Below are positions 1 through 8,911 of a stretch of 34,257 nt of DNA, in pieces. A program made the position numbers and the translations under genes. The notes under the pieces were generated by a model. That model did not search any database. It saw only the letters and a program-made list of their open reading frames with translations, and was not told the origin of the DNA. Within the stretch, counting starts at the first letter, position 1. The number at the start of each line of letters is the position of its first letter. The DNA is from Clostridia bacterium. Lineage in GTDB: Bacteria; Bacillota; DSM-521; Neomoorellales; Neomoorellaceae. The DNA lies in assembly GCA_030445865.1 (NCBI GenBank), contig JASUSV010000015.1, positions 1 through 34,257 of the forward strand, given 5' to 3'.

Positions 1-175
1 TCCGGCGGACTTCCCGGCAAATTCGACCTCCTGTCTCAGTTGCCGGCCTCGGGCATCCATGCCCTCGGGTCCGCCTCCGCTTTCGGCCTCGTTAAGTTTA
101 GCTAGCCGCTCGGGTTTAGTCGCTCGCTTTCAAGCCAAAGCAGGCCTCCCCCAGCGAAAACTGGGGATGACCCAG
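1..175 (-). repeat. MITE-like dispersed repeat, copy A (runs off left edge)
   Basis: Read on the minus strand, this begins at 175 with CTGGGTCATCCCC and continues through a hairpin (CCCCAG, loop TTTTCG, CTGGGG). Positions 123-168 match 13898-13942 of copy B almost exactly (46 versus 45 bases, one inserted G). Positions 4-24 are a 21-base perfect match to 13957-13977. The spacing between the two shared blocks is about 85 bp longer here than in copy B, so this copy carries extra internal sequence, including a small hairpin near 47-69. The other end lies outside the window, so no target duplication can be checked. It lies directly downstream of ppdK. An A/T-rich inverted repeat at 176-200 separates it from the gene; I see no convincing T-tract terminator. 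Confidence 0.7.
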
Positions 176-207
176 CCTTTTTCGTATACTCGAAAAAAGG
201 ATGGGCC

Positions 208-2850
208 TTATTTTGCCCGCAAGGCGGCCTGGGCTGCCGCCAAGCGGGCTACCGGCACGCGGAAGGGCGAACAACTGACGTAGTCCAGCCCGATCTGGTG
301 ACAGAACTCGATAGAGCTCGGGTCACCGCCGTGCTCACCGCAGATCCCGACCACCAGGTCCGGCCTAGTTTTCCGCCCCTCCTCTACCGCCATACGCATG
401 AATTTACCCACGCCGTCGCGGTCTAAGACTATAAAGGGATTTTCTTTCAAGATTTTTTCTTCCAGGTAATGGGGCAAGAACTTGGCCTCGGCGTCGTCCC
501 GGCTGAAGCCAAAAGTAGCTTGGGTCAGGTCGTTAGTGCCGAAAGAGAAAAACTCGGCTTCCCGGGCAATTTCGCCGGCAGTAGCACAGGCGCGCGGCAT
601 TTCGATCATAGTGCCGACCTTGTATTCAAATTCTACGCCGGTTTCTTTTTTAACTTCCGCGGCTACTTCGTTTACCAGCTCGCGGAGGCGTTGCAATTCG
701 TTGACATGAATAACCAGAGGTATCTCCACCTCGGGAAGCACTTTAACTCCTTCTCTAGTCAACTGGGCCACGGCCCGGAAGATGGCGCGGGCCTGCATAG
801 CATAAATTTCCGGGAAGGTAATTCCCAGGCGGCAACCCCGGTGACCTAGCATGGGGTTAAATTCCTCTCGCGCGCGCACCTCACGAAGTATTTCCTGCTT
901 CTGGGCAATAAGCTGCGGATCACTGTTAGTACACTGCAACCGCGTAATCTCGACCACCAGTTCCTCGCTGGAAGGCAGGAACTCATGGAGGGGCGGATCT
1001 AAAAGCCTGATAGTTACCGGCAACCCTTCCATAGCCTTAAGGATACCGTAAAAATCGCCCTGCTGCATAGGCAGGAGTTTGGCCAGAGCCGCATCCCGCT
1101 CTTCCTTCGTCTTGGCCAGGATCATTTCCTGTACGATGGGCAAGCGGTCCTGGGCCATAAACATATGCTCCGTGCGGGTAAGGCCTATACCCTGGGCGCC
1201 AAACTCGCGCGAGCGGCGGGCATCCTCCGGCGTGTCGGCGTTGGCTCTGACCTCCAGGCGGCGAACGGCGTCGGCCCAGGAAAGCAGGGTCTGAAATTCG
1301 GGGCTAAGCTGCGGGTCAACCAGGGGTACTTCGCCTAAATAAACATTCCCGGTTGCTCCGTCTATAGAAATAATATCTCCTTCCGCTACCTTCTGGCCCC
1401 CTACCCAGAAGCAACGCTGCTCGTAATCGATCTTGATCTCGCCGCAACCGGTAACCGCCGGCTTCCCCATGCCGCGGGCTACCACGGCGGCGTGGCTGGT
1501 CATGCCTCCCCGGGAGGTAAGCACCCCCTGGGCCTGGACGATGCCGTGGATGTCGTCGGGCGTCGTCTCCGTGCGCACCAGAATGACCTTCTGGCCATCC
1601 AGCCCCATCTTCTCGGCCTCATCGGCATCGAAAACCACCTTGCCGGAAGCGGCGCCGGGAGAAGCCGGTAAACCCCTGGCTATGGCCTTGAGCTTGGCTG
1701 CTGGGTCGATCTGGCGGTGAAGCAAATTGCCCACTTGATCGGCTTCCACACGTAAAATGGCTTCCTCTTTAGTAATCAAACCCTCGTTTACCATATCAAC
1801 GGCAATCTTAATGGCAGCCGCCGCCGTACGCTTACCGACTCGGGTCTGCAGGATATAAAGTTTGCCTTTTTCAATGGTAAATTCGATATCCTGCATATCC
1901 CGGTAATGCCTTTCTAAAAGGCTACAGATCTCCTCGAATTTATGGTAGACATCGGGCATTTCCTGTTTGAGTTCCGCAATTGGCTTAGGCGTACGGATGC
2001 CGGCTACCACGTCTTCGCCCTGGGCATTAAGCAGGTACTCACCGTAAATTCCCTTTTCGCCCGTTGAAGGGTTGCGGGTAAAGGCCACACCGGTACCGCT
2101 GGTGGGCCCCATGTTGCCGAAAACCATGGTCTGCACATTTACTGCCGTGCCGTAGTCATCGGGAATCTTGTTAATCTTACGGTAAACCACGGCCCGCGGG
2201 TTATCCCATGAATCGAAGACGGCCCGGATGGCCATACGAAGTTGTTCCCGGGGATCTTGCGGGAAGGGCCGCCCGGATTCATTTTCTACCAGATCTTTAT
2301 ACTCGGCGATTATTTCTTGCAGCGCCGGCGGCGTTAATTCATGGTCAAATTGTACGCCCAGGCGCTCTTTATGCTTCTCTAAGATGGCTTCAAATTTGAC
2401 ATGATCGATACCCAGGACGACGTTGCCGAACATCTGGATAAAGCGCCGGTAGCAATCCAGGGCAAAGCGCTCGTCCTGGGTATTGGCAATCAAACCCTGA
2501 AGCGAAGTATCGTTAAGCCCCAGGTTTAAGATGGTATCCATCATCCCCGGCATGGAAACCGGCGCTCCCGAGCGCACGGAAACTAAAAGCGGATTCTGGG
2601 CATCCCCGAATTTCTTGCCGGCCAGGGCTTCGACTTCTTTTAAACGCTGATCCAGTTCTTCTTCCAAGCCATCCGGGAATTCTTTCCCCCGCCGGTTGTA
2701 CTCGTTACACGCTTCGCAGGTTATGGTTAACCCCGGTGGTACCGGCAAGCCAATATTAGTCATTTCGGCTAAATTGGCCCCTTTGCCGCCCAGGAGGAGC
2801 CGCATACCGGCATTGCCCTCAGAGAATAAATATACGTACTTCTTGGTCAT
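208..2850 (-). CDS. ppdK: pyruvate, phosphate dikinase
   Basis: 880-residue cytosolic enzyme interconverting pyruvate, ATP and Pi with PEP, AMP and PPi; the length matches the bacterial family (about 875). The N-terminal ATP-grasp domain starts at MTKKYVYLF. The central phosphohistidine domain has [13 protein letters not shown] with catalytic His about 453 and the neighbouring Thr about 451, which the regulatory protein phosphorylates in this family. The C-terminal PEP/pyruvate barrel has [13 protein letters not shown] with catalytic Cys about 837. The start ATG overlaps the stop of the upstream regulator gene by 4 bases (ATGA), so the two are translationally coupled. In anaerobic thermophiles this enzyme serves glycolysis or gluconeogenesis depending on conditions. 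The gene looks intact. Confidence 0.97.
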   Translation of the reverse strand: MTKKYVYLFSEGNAGMRLLLGGKGANLAEMTNIGLPVPPGLTITCEACNEYNRRGKEFPDGLEEELDQRLKEVEALAGKKFGDAQNPLLVSVRSGAPVSMPGMMDTILNLGLNDTSLQGLIANTQDERFALDCYRRFIQMFGNVVLGIDHVKFEAILEKHKERLGVQFDHELTPPALQEIIAEYKDLVENESGRPFPQDPREQLRMAIRAVFDSWDNPRAVVYRKINKIPDDYGTAVNVQTMVFGNMGPTSGTGVAFTRNPSTGEKGIYGEYLLNAQGEDVVAGIRTPKPIAELKQEMPDVYHKFEEICSLLERHYRDMQDIEFTIEKGKLYILQTRVGKRTAAAAIKIAVDMVNEGLITKEEAILRVEADQVGNLLHRQIDPAAKLKAIARGLPASPGAASGKVVFDADEAEKMGLDGQKVILVRTETTPDDIHGIVQAQGVLTSRGGMTSHAAVVARGMGKPAVTGCGEIKIDYEQRCFWVGGQKVAEGDIISIDGATGNVYLGEVPLVDPQLSPEFQTLLSWADAVRRLEVRANADTPEDARRSREFGAQGIGLTRTEHMFMAQDRLPIVQEMILAKTKEERDAALAKLLPMQQGDFYGILKAMEGLPVTIRLLDPPLHEFLPSSEELVVEITRLQCTNSDPQLIAQKQEILREVRAREEFNPMLGHRGCRLGITFPEIYAMQARAIFRAVAQLTREGVKVLPEVEIPLVIHVNELQRLRELVNEVAAEVKKETGVEFEYKVGTMIEMPRACATAGEIAREAEFFSFGTNDLTQATFGFSRDDAEAKFLPHYLEEKILKENPFIVLDRDGVGKFMRMAVEEGRKTRPDLVVGICGEHGGDPSSIEFCHQIGLDYVSCSPFRVPVARLAAAQAALRAK

Positions 2851-3656
2851 GTATGTGCTTCCCTCCGTTGATATATTTGTAATATTTTACCGGCCGTTTC
2901 CTCCACGGCCTTATTAGTAACATCAATAACCGGACATCTAAGCTGCTCCATGATTTTTTGGGCATAAGAAAGCTCGGCCTTAATTCTATCCATGGTAGCG
3001 TAGTCGGCCCGCACGGGAAAGCCCAGGGATTTTAATCTTTCCTGCCGGATCTCATATAGCTGATGGGCATCAATAGTTAGCCCCACTATTTTTCCCTCCG
3101 GCAGGGCTAATAATTCTTCCGGCAGGGGGACTTCCGGCACCAGGGCCAGGTTGGCTGCGCGGATGCGCTTATGAGCCAAGTACATGCAGACGGGCGTTTT
3201 TGAAGTGCGAGAAACGCCGATCAAGACAATGTCGGCATGGGCAATGCCCCGGGGATCTTTGCCGTTATCGTATTTCACGGCAAACTCTATGGCCTCTATT
3301 TTGCGAAAATACTCCTCATCTAGGCGTCTGATAGCGCCCGGTTCCAGGCGCGGCTTAACGCCGGTAAAAGCGGCAATGGCCTCCATCATGGGACCCAGGA
3401 GGTCTACGGTCATAATGCCGTGGGCCGCCGCCAGCTCCTGAAGGCGCTGTTTTAGCTCGGGCAAGACCAGCGTGTAGGCAATAAGGCTGGGCTCCCCTGC
3501 AGCAAGGGATACAACTTCTTCCAACAAATCAGTGCTGGTTACATAAGGTATGCGCTTTATCTCCAGATTGCCAGTGTCGAACTGGCAGACGGCAGCCCGT
3601 ACCACTTGCTCTGCCGTTTCACCGAGAGAATCAGAAATTATGTAAACAGTGCCGAT
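2847..3656 (-). CDS. ppsR: PPDK regulatory protein (bifunctional kinase/pyrophosphorylase), apparent ATC start
   Basis: DUF299/PSRP family protein that inactivates PPDK by ADP-dependent phosphorylation of its active-site threonine and reactivates it by Pi-dependent dephosphorylation. The nucleotide-binding motif GVSRTSKTP is at about 147-155. The conserved N-terminal signature [10 protein letters not shown] is present only if translation starts upstream of the first usual start, a GTG at 3603-3605. In the extended frame the only codons after an in-frame TAA (3660-3662) are AAG ATC GGC ACT GTT TAC ATA ATT TCT GAT. ATC at 3654-3656 lies 8 bases from AAGGGGG and gives 269 residues, the usual family length (B. 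subtilis YqfL is about 270). The ATC start is inference. The gene lies between a CcpN-like regulator and ppdK, its expected substrate. Confidence 0.92.
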   Translation of the reverse strand: MGTVYIISDSLGETAEQVVRAAVCQFDTGNLEIKRIPYVTSTDLLEEVVSLAAGEPSLIAYTLVLPELKQRLQELAAAHGIMTVDLLGPMMEAIAAFTGVKPRLEPGAIRRLDEEYFRKIEAIEFAVKYDNGKDPRGIAHADIVLIGVSRTSKTPVCMYLAHKRIRAANLALVPEVPLPEELLALPEGKIVGLTIDAHQLYEIRQERLKSLGFPVRADYATMDRIKAELSYAQKIMEQLRCPVIDVTNKAVEETAGKILQIYQRREAHT

Positions 3657-3673
3657 CTTTTACGCCCCCTTTG

Positions 3674-4306
3674 CTACTTATTGGCTTCCCCCAGCTCGAC
3701 AAAAAGCTTGGTAATGGTCGTTTTGGTAATCCGGCCCACTACTTCTAAGCGGCGGCTATCGCCGGCAGGCCGAACTACGGGCAAAGCGTCTACTTCGTGC
3801 TCTATGATTTTTTTGGCAGCGGCATGCACGCTTTCTTCTACCGTGGTGCAGATTATATTAGGCATCCGGGTCATGATCATGGAAACGGGCATCTGCTGGA
3901 GGTTGCCGCCGCCGGCAGCCACTTTAAGCAAGTCCTTGCGCGACACGACTCCTTCAAGATAGCCCTCGGCGCTGACTACCATGAGGGTGCCCACGTCTTC
4001 CAAAAACATGGTCACAATAGCATTATAGACGGAAGCATCGCTACGTATTACTTTGGGCAAAGATTTAATATCTCCCACCCTGATCTTTTTTATTTCTTCA
4101 GCCACCAGGGCTGCGGTAGGCTTCCCGCTATAAAAATAACCTACCCGCGGCCGGGCCTCCAGGATGCCCGCCCGGGTGAGCATGCTCAAATCGGGCCTCA
4201 AGGCCGCCCGGGTAACGCTCAAGATCCTGGCTATTTGCTGGCTGGTAATCGGTCCGGAACGCTTGACGATTTCCACTATGCGCTCCTGTCGAGGTGAAAG
4301 CTGCAC
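3674..4306 (-). CDS. ccpN: CcpN-like HTH/CBS transcriptional regulator
   Basis: 210 residues: an N-terminal winged-helix segment (about 5-60; QERIVEIVKRSGPITSQQIA, then a recognition helix with RAALRPDLSMLT) followed by two CBS domains (about 75-135 and 140-205). This is the architecture of CcpN of Bacillus, a repressor of gluconeogenic genes that senses adenylate/glycolytic status through its CBS pair. The neighbouring PPDK regulator and ppdK fit a role in controlling the pyruvate/PEP step. The GTG start is preceded by AAAGGTGG at 7 bases. It follows glyS by 25 bp and precedes the PPDK regulator by about 17 bp, so it is probably co-transcribed with both. The family assignment is firm; the exact target genes are inferred. 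Confidence 0.88.
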   Translation of the reverse strand: MQLSPRQERIVEIVKRSGPITSQQIARILSVTRAALRPDLSMLTRAGILEARPRVGYFYSGKPTAALVAEEIKKIRVGDIKSLPKVIRSDASVYNAIVTMFLEDVGTLMVVSAEGYLEGVVSRKDLLKVAAGGGNLQQMPVSMIMTRMPNIICTTVEESVHAAAKKIIEHEVDALPVVRPAGDSRRLEVVGRITKTTITKLFVELGEANK

Positions 4307-4331
4307 GTCGCCGCCACCTTTCGCTTAAATT

Positions 4332-6413
4332 TTAAAGCTGGAGGCGGGAAAAATCGGCTACCTGCCGCACCAATCCGGCCGTCTTTTGCAACAAAGCCAG
4401 CCGGTTGCGGCGTACCTCGGGATCCGGGGTCATTACCAATACCCCGTCAAAAAAAGAATCGATAGGTTGACGGAGCGCGGCCATCTCCTGCAGGGCAGCC
4501 AGGTAATTACCCTGCTCCAGGTAAGGCCCGGCCTTCCGCTCCACTTCTTGTAGGGCTCTATAAAGATCGCGTTCCACATCCTCTTGTAAGGCTTCTGGGT
4601 GCAAAACCGGGTCTTCTTTTGCTTGGCGGGCCAGGTTAAAGGCCCGGGTAAAAGCCGTTAAGAGCGCCGGGAATTCCGGTTCCTCCAGAAAAGTACTCAA
4701 ATCCAGAGCCCGGCGGTAAGCGCCGGCCAGGTCGTCCCAGCCTGCGGCCAGCACGGCCTCAACAACGTCGTGACGTAGGTTTCTTTCTGCCAGCATAAAT
4801 TCCAGGCGCTGGCGGAAAAATTGACCCAACTGCTCCTGTATTTCTTCAAGGGGATTAAGTTCGACCCCCTGGCGCCGGTAACCGGCATAAGCTTCTTCGA
4901 TCAATTCGCTTAAAGAAAGTTTTAAGTCTAGGCCGGTGATAACGGCCGCCATGCCCTGGGCCTGGCGGCGCAGGGCGTAAGGGTCCTGCGAACCGCTAGG
5001 AATAAGGCCGAGCCCAAAATAACCTACCAGGGTATCAATGCGATCGGCCAAGCCTACGGTTATGCCGGTAAAGGATTCCGGTAGGCGATCGCCGGTAAAC
5101 CGCGGCCAGTAATGCTGGCGGATCCCCTGGCAGACCGCCTCCTCTTCGCCGGCAGCAGCGGCGTAAATGGAGCCCATAACCCCTTGAAGTTCGGGGAACT
5201 CGTAGACCATGCTGGTTACCAGATCGGCTTTGGCAAGCCAGGCCGTCCGCTCTACCTGCGATTTTACCTTGGCCGGCAAATCAAGCCGGGAGGCAATATA
5301 TCCTGCTAAATATTTTAAGCGGTTTACTTTATCCCAAAGGGTGCCCAGCTTTTCTTGGAAGATAATGGCTTTTAATTCTTCTACCCTGCCGTATAGGGGT
5401 TTCCGCAGGTCTTCCCGGTAGAAAAATTCGGCATCGGTAAGCCTTGCCTGTAAAACCTTTTCATTGCCGCGGCGGATAATGTCCAGGTTTTTTTCCGTGC
5501 CGTTATGTACGGCGATAAAAAGGGGCAGAAGCTTCCCGCCCCTACCCCGCACCGGAAAATACCGCTGGTGCTGGCGCATGGGCGTGACAATTACTTCTTC
5601 GGGTAAGGATAAAAAGTCATCTTTAAAATTGCCCGCCAGGGCGGTGGGGTATTCCAACAAGAAGGTGATTTCTTCCAAGAGTTCCGGATCTTCTTCCACA
5701 TAACCGCCGTTCCTGGCGGCAAGGGATTGCACCTGTTCCCAAATGGCCAGGCGGCGACGGCGGTGATCCACTATAACATAGGCCCTATCAAGGGCAGAAA
5801 AATAATCTCCGGCCCTGGATAAAACAAAGGGTCCCGGCGCCAAAAAACGGTGGCCGCGGGTTTCCCGGCCGGCCTTTATGCCATTTACTTCCAGCGGCAC
5901 TACCTCTTCGCCGTAAATGGCAACCAGCCAGCGTATGGGGCGGACGAAATGCATATCCCCTCGGCCCCAGCGCATAGTTTTGGGGAAACTCAAACCCTCA
6001 ATCAAGCTCCTTAAAATCGACGGCAAAACTTCCAGCGCCGACCGCCCCGGATCTGGTTTGCGGGCGAAAACGTAAGCGCCGGTTTCCAATTCCTTAATTA
6101 CCAGCTCGCCTACCGTCAAACCCTGGCTCCTGGCAAAACCTTCGGCCGCCCGGGTAGGCCGTCCCTCGGCGTCGAAAGCGACTTTTACGGGTGGGCCCTT
6201 GATTTCCAGGATTACATCCTCCTGCTTTTCCTCGAGGCCGGTAACGTACAGGGCCAGGCGCCTGGGCGTGCCGTAAGCCGCCACCTGGCCAAAACGCAGC
6301 CTGGCTTCCTGCAAAAGCCTGCGGCCCAGTTCTTCCATCTGTTCCAGGGCCGGGCTCATAAAGCGGGCTGGTATTTCTTCGGTGCCGATCTCTAAAAGTA
6401 AATCTTGAGGCAA
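4332..6413 (-). CDS. glyS: glycyl-tRNA synthetase beta subunit
   Basis: 693 residues, the normal size of the beta subunit of the alpha2-beta2 bacterial GlyRS. It opens with the hallmark LLLEIGTEEIPARFM, carries the HD-like and tRNA-contacting body, and ends with a DALR-like anticodon-binding region (LDLSTFLEEPEFPALLTAF near the C terminus). It charges tRNA-Gly together with the alpha subunit. The start lies 2 bp after the glyQ stop, so the two are an operon with coupled translation. No frameshift or missing block was seen. Confidence 0.97.
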   Translation of the reverse strand: MPQDLLLEIGTEEIPARFMSPALEQMEELGRRLLQEARLRFGQVAAYGTPRRLALYVTGLEEKQEDVILEIKGPPVKVAFDAEGRPTRAAEGFARSQGLTVGELVIKELETGAYVFARKPDPGRSALEVLPSILRSLIEGLSFPKTMRWGRGDMHFVRPIRWLVAIYGEEVVPLEVNGIKAGRETRGHRFLAPGPFVLSRAGDYFSALDRAYVIVDHRRRRLAIWEQVQSLAARNGGYVEEDPELLEEITFLLEYPTALAGNFKDDFLSLPEEVIVTPMRQHQRYFPVRGRGGKLLPLFIAVHNGTEKNLDIIRRGNEKVLQARLTDAEFFYREDLRKPLYGRVEELKAIIFQEKLGTLWDKVNRLKYLAGYIASRLDLPAKVKSQVERTAWLAKADLVTSMVYEFPELQGVMGSIYAAAAGEEEAVCQGIRQHYWPRFTGDRLPESFTGITVGLADRIDTLVGYFGLGLIPSGSQDPYALRRQAQGMAAVITGLDLKLSLSELIEEAYAGYRRQGVELNPLEEIQEQLGQFFRQRLEFMLAERNLRHDVVEAVLAAGWDDLAGAYRRALDLSTFLEEPEFPALLTAFTRAFNLARQAKEDPVLHPEALQEDVERDLYRALQEVERKAGPYLEQGNYLAALQEMAALRQPIDSFFDGVLVMTPDPEVRRNRLALLQKTAGLVRQVADFSRLQL

Positions 6414-6415
6414 AG

Positions 6416-7360
6416 CTAGCCCTCCTTGACATCAAACGCGTCCTTCAGGTCTTGCCTTTGGATGAAAGCAAGATCGGCGCTATTGGAAGGGGTTTCTTTT
6501 AGCCACGGGTAACCAAGGCGCTCGCGCTGTTTCAGGTAACCTTGGGCACATAGCCTGGCCAGGTGGCGCACCCGGCCAATATAGGAGGCCCTTTCGGTAA
6601 CGCTTATCGCACCGCGGGCATCTAAAAGATTAAAAGTATGGGAACATTTGAGGGTATAGTCATAGGCGGGTAGGACCAGGCCTTTCTCGATAACCCGCCG
6701 GGCTTCTTCTTCATAGGCCTGGAAAAGGGAAAAAAGGAAGGCCGTATCAGCGACTTCAAAATTATAATAAGAGTATTCGACTTCGCTCTGGCGGTGAATA
6801 TCCCCATAAGTAACGCCGTCAACCCATTCGATATCAAAAACGTTATCTACCTGCTGGATGTACATGGCCAGCCGCTCCAAACCATAGGTAATCTCGGCGC
6901 TTACGGGGCGGCAGTCAAACCCGCCGCATTGCTGGAAATAAGTAAACTGGGTGATCTCCATGCCGTCCAGCCAGACCTCCCAGCCGAGTCCCCAGGCCCC
7001 CAGCGTCGGCGATTCCCAGTTATCCTCCACAAAACGAATGTCGTGCTCGGAAGGGTTAATACCGATGCGTTCCAGGCTCTTTAAATATAGATCCTGTACC
7101 TCATCCGGGGAAGGCTTTAAAATCACCTGGTACTGGTAATAATGCTGGAGCCGGTTGGGATTTTCCCCGTAACGGCCATCGGTGGGCCGGCGCGAAGGTT
7201 CTACGTAAGCCACGCGCCAGGGCTCCGGGCCCAGGACGCGCAAAAAGGTAGCCGGATTCATAGTGCCGGCCCCCTTTTCCAGATCGTAAGGTTGCTGTAT
7301 CACGCACCCCTGTTCCGCCCAAAATCGGTGCAAAGCCAGGATTAACTCTTGAAAGTTCAT
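6416..7360 (-). CDS. glyQ: glycyl-tRNA synthetase alpha subunit
   Basis: 314 residues starting [19 protein letters not shown]. This ATG has GGGAGGA at 7 bases; the frame is open further upstream, but that part would cross the leader terminator and is not coding. The class II catalytic core shows motif 2 ([18 protein letters not shown]), [19 protein letters not shown] and the motif 3 region near [11 protein letters not shown]. It forms glycyl-adenylate and, with GlyS, glycyl-tRNA. It heads a transcription unit with its own promoter and a leader terminator (separate entries). In many Firmicutes glyQS is controlled by a glycine T-box; no T-box consensus is visible here. Confidence 0.97.
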   Translation of the reverse strand: MNFQELILALHRFWAEQGCVIQQPYDLEKGAGTMNPATFLRVLGPEPWRVAYVEPSRRPTDGRYGENPNRLQHYYQYQVILKPSPDEVQDLYLKSLERIGINPSEHDIRFVEDNWESPTLGAWGLGWEVWLDGMEITQFTYFQQCGGFDCRPVSAEITYGLERLAMYIQQVDNVFDIEWVDGVTYGDIHRQSEVEYSYYNFEVADTAFLFSLFQAYEEEARRVIEKGLVLPAYDYTLKCSHTFNLLDARGAISVTERASYIGRVRHLARLCAQGYLKQRERLGYPWLKETPSNSADLAFIQRQDLKDAFDVKEG

Positions 7361-7393
7361 TTGGAAATCCTCCCGGTCGAGGGAAACCTTTAA

Positions 7394-7420
7394 TAAAAAA
7401 CCCGCCCTATAGGGGCAGGT
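7394..7420 (-). terminator. intrinsic terminator in the glyQS leader
   Basis: CCTGCCC, loop CTATA, GGGCGGG, followed on the minus strand by TTTTTT and TTATT. The stem contains one G-T pair. It lies 40 bp upstream of the glyQ ATG. Confidence 0.8.
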
Positions 7421-7472
7421 CTTCCCCGAGCCCTTGCCTCCCAGCTTTTTATAGCTGGATCTTACGTGAATA
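7394..7472 (-). promoter_or_regulatory. short glyQS leader with attenuator-like structure
   Basis: Between the glyQ promoter and start, the leader folds into a 6-bp hairpin (CCAGCT/AGCTGG, 7441-7458) and then a 7-bp GC-rich hairpin (CCTGCCC/GGGCGGG, 7401-7419) followed by six T (minus strand). A GGGG at about 7424-7427 can pair with the CCCC of the terminator's 5' arm, an arrangement that could act as an antiterminator. The terminator lies after the promoter and before the ribosome site, so it is placed to attenuate transcription. No AGGGTGGNACCGCG-type T-box element and no riboswitch I recognise is present. Confidence 0.6.
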
Positions 7473-7501
7473 ACTTTAGCAAAGCAGGGCTCAATTGTCA
7501 A
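7473..7501 (-). promoter_or_regulatory. sigma-A-type promoter for glyQS
   Basis: Minus strand: TTGACA at 7496-7501, a 17-bp spacer, TAAAGT at 7473-7478. The -35 box overlaps the stop region of the DUF4342 gene. Transcription should begin near 7466, giving a leader of about 105 nt before the glyQ start. Confidence 0.8.
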
Positions 7502-7928
7502 CTTTACCATCTACATCTAGGTTATGCTCTTCTATTTCTCCGAAGGGGCGTTCGATCTCCAGCGAATAGCGGTTAAATAGCGCCGCCACCGTACTTAGGC
7601 CGGCCAGAATGGCCAGTTCGGTACTCGCCAGGATGCCCACGATGCCGAGCGCACCCACTGTCGCCGGAATTTCAGCTACTACTTTGCCGTCTTTCTTGAG
7701 CTTGATGCGGGTGGCATTGCCCTGACGCAAAATCTCGCGGATACGGCTGGTAAGCTTTCCCCTCCAGGACTCCAGTTCGGCTTCAGCCTTGGCTTGGTTG
7801 CCTTCCTCATACTTGATCAGGGCTTCGAGAACGTCTCCGCCGGCCGCATCTAAAGCCTCCTTGGCTTCGCGGTAGCTTAAACCCAATCGACGCCGTAAAA
7901 TATCGATCTTTTCCAACTCAGTAGCCAC
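7491..7928 (-). CDS. DUF4342 / UBA-like domain protein
   Basis: 145 residues. The N-terminal 45 residues look like a small three-helix UBA/NAC-type domain ([23 protein letters not shown]). A central basic-acidic helix and a DUF4342-like region ([20 protein letters not shown]) follow, then a hydrophobic stretch (about 93-118, [26 protein letters not shown]) that is probably one membrane helix or hairpin. The function is unknown. The GTG start with AAGGGGGG overlaps the recO stop by 11 bp, so it belongs to the recO transcription unit, and the promoter of glyQ overlaps its end. Confidence 0.8.
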   Translation of the reverse strand: MATELEKIDILRRRLGLSYREAKEALDAAGGDVLEALIKYEEGNQAKAEAELESWRGKLTSRIREILRQGNATRIKLKKDGKVVAEIPATVGALGIVGILASTELAILAGLSTVAALFNRYSLEIERPFGEIEEHNLDVDGKVDN

Positions 7929-8682
7929 AACTTTCCCCCCTTATCGCGCCGATAAATTCCCTAGATTTGAGCTTGCGTTCAAGCTGGTATTCCAGATAGC
8001 CGGGCATTACTACAGCCAGTTCTCTTAAAAGGCCAGGGCCCAGATGCAGGCATTTTAACTTCTCCCAGGGGAAAAAATTTAAACGCTTCCAGGCGGCCAG
8101 GGCGTCCGCGTTCATAAATATTACTTTATCCTGCCCTCTACAGCATTTCGGGCAAAGGGCGCCGCCGGCTTTTATGGCAAAGGGAACTTTATTTTGTTGC
8201 TTCAGATCTCGCCCGCAGAGGGCGCACTTTTTGAAACGCGGCTGCAACCCCATTAACTTCAAGGTGCGGGCCTCGTAGGCCCGCGCGACGATTTCCGGGT
8301 CAGTTCTGGTCAAAAGGCTAAGGGATGCCAGTAATAAATAAAACATACCGGGATTAGGCTCACCGGGCATGACAACGGCATCGGCAATCTCGGCCAGATA
8401 ATAAGCATGGGCTAGGGTGCCCAATTCCCCGCATAAAGGAATAAAACTCCGGCGGAGTTCGCACTGGGTTACAGTTGCCAACTCCCTGCCGTCGTAAAGA
8501 AGAAAGCTGGAATACGCTAAAAGTTGGGTTCCGCCGCGCAAACTACTGTTGGCTTTACGCGCACCCTTAGCAATGGCCTCGATTTTGCCGCGGCGGGGTG
8601 TCAAAATACGTATCAATTTATCGGCCTCGCCAAAATCCCGGCTAGAAAGCACGATCCCGTCTGCCCGAAACAGGCCGGCCAA
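7918..8682 (-). CDS. recO: DNA repair protein RecO
   Basis: 254 residues: an N-terminal OB fold (FRADGIVLSSRDFGEADKLIRILTPRRGKI) and a C-terminal helical domain with a four-cysteine zinc site (CALCGRDL and CPKCC). RecO loads RecA onto SSB-coated ssDNA with RecR in the RecF pathway. The TTG start follows GGGAGGG by 8 bases and lies 3 bp after the stop of yqzL. It is followed by the overlapping DUF4342 gene. The length is normal for the family. Confidence 0.95.
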   Translation of the reverse strand: MAGLFRADGIVLSSRDFGEADKLIRILTPRRGKIEAIAKGARKANSSLRGGTQLLAYSSFLLYDGRELATVTQCELRRSFIPLCGELGTLAHAYYLAEIADAVVMPGEPNPGMFYLLLASLSLLTRTDPEIVARAYEARTLKLMGLQPRFKKCALCGRDLKQQNKVPFAIKAGGALCPKCCRGQDKVIFMNADALAAWKRLNFFPWEKLKCLHLGPGLLRELAVVMPGYLEYQLERKLKSREFIGAIRGESCGY

Positions 8683-8685
8683 ATT

Positions 8686-8838
8686 TTACCCTCCCTGGCC
8701 CTTTAAATTTTCTTCATTGTCTCCCTCTGCCAACCCTCCAAGGTTTTGTTCTTCTTCCTTAAGTTGTTTGTATAGCAAATAAAGGTCGATTTGTCCGGTA
8801 GCAGCGAATAGATTCCACAGGGTTTCAATGGTTGGCAC
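8686..8838 (-). CDS. yqzL: YqzL family small protein
   Basis: A 50-residue reading frame starting at GTG (8836-8838) with AGGGTG 7 bases upstream: it begins MPTIETLWNLFAATGQIDLY and continues LLYKQLKEEE with an acidic glycine-rich tail. The core pattern W-x2-F-x3-G-x-I-D-x-Y-L-L-(Y/F)-K resembles the roughly 47-residue YqzL protein that lies immediately before recO in Bacillus. Its position directly before recO (3-bp gap) agrees. The function of the family is unknown. It is too short for most gene callers' defaults and easy to miss. Confidence 0.8.
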   Translation of the reverse strand: MPTIETLWNLFAATGQIDLYLLYKQLKEEEQNLGGLAEGDNEENLKGQGG

Positions 8839-8911
8839 GGGTTTTCACCCTTTCTGGAGATTCCTTGGTTTCTCCCTCTTTAATAGACTTGCCTAAAACC
8901 GAATACTTATA

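Noticed and set aside
59-283. Plus-strand open frame of 74 codons.
   Set aside because: It runs through the dispersed repeat into the antisense of the ppdK 3' end; no family resemblance.
7361-7490. Glycine T-box riboswitch before glyQS.
   Set aside because: No T-box sequence and no room for a full Stem I; only a terminator and a small hairpin are visible.
7361-7510. N-terminal extension of glyQ by 50 codons.
   Set aside because: It would translate the promoter and leader terminator; the ATG at 7358-7360 has a proper ribosome site and matches family starts.
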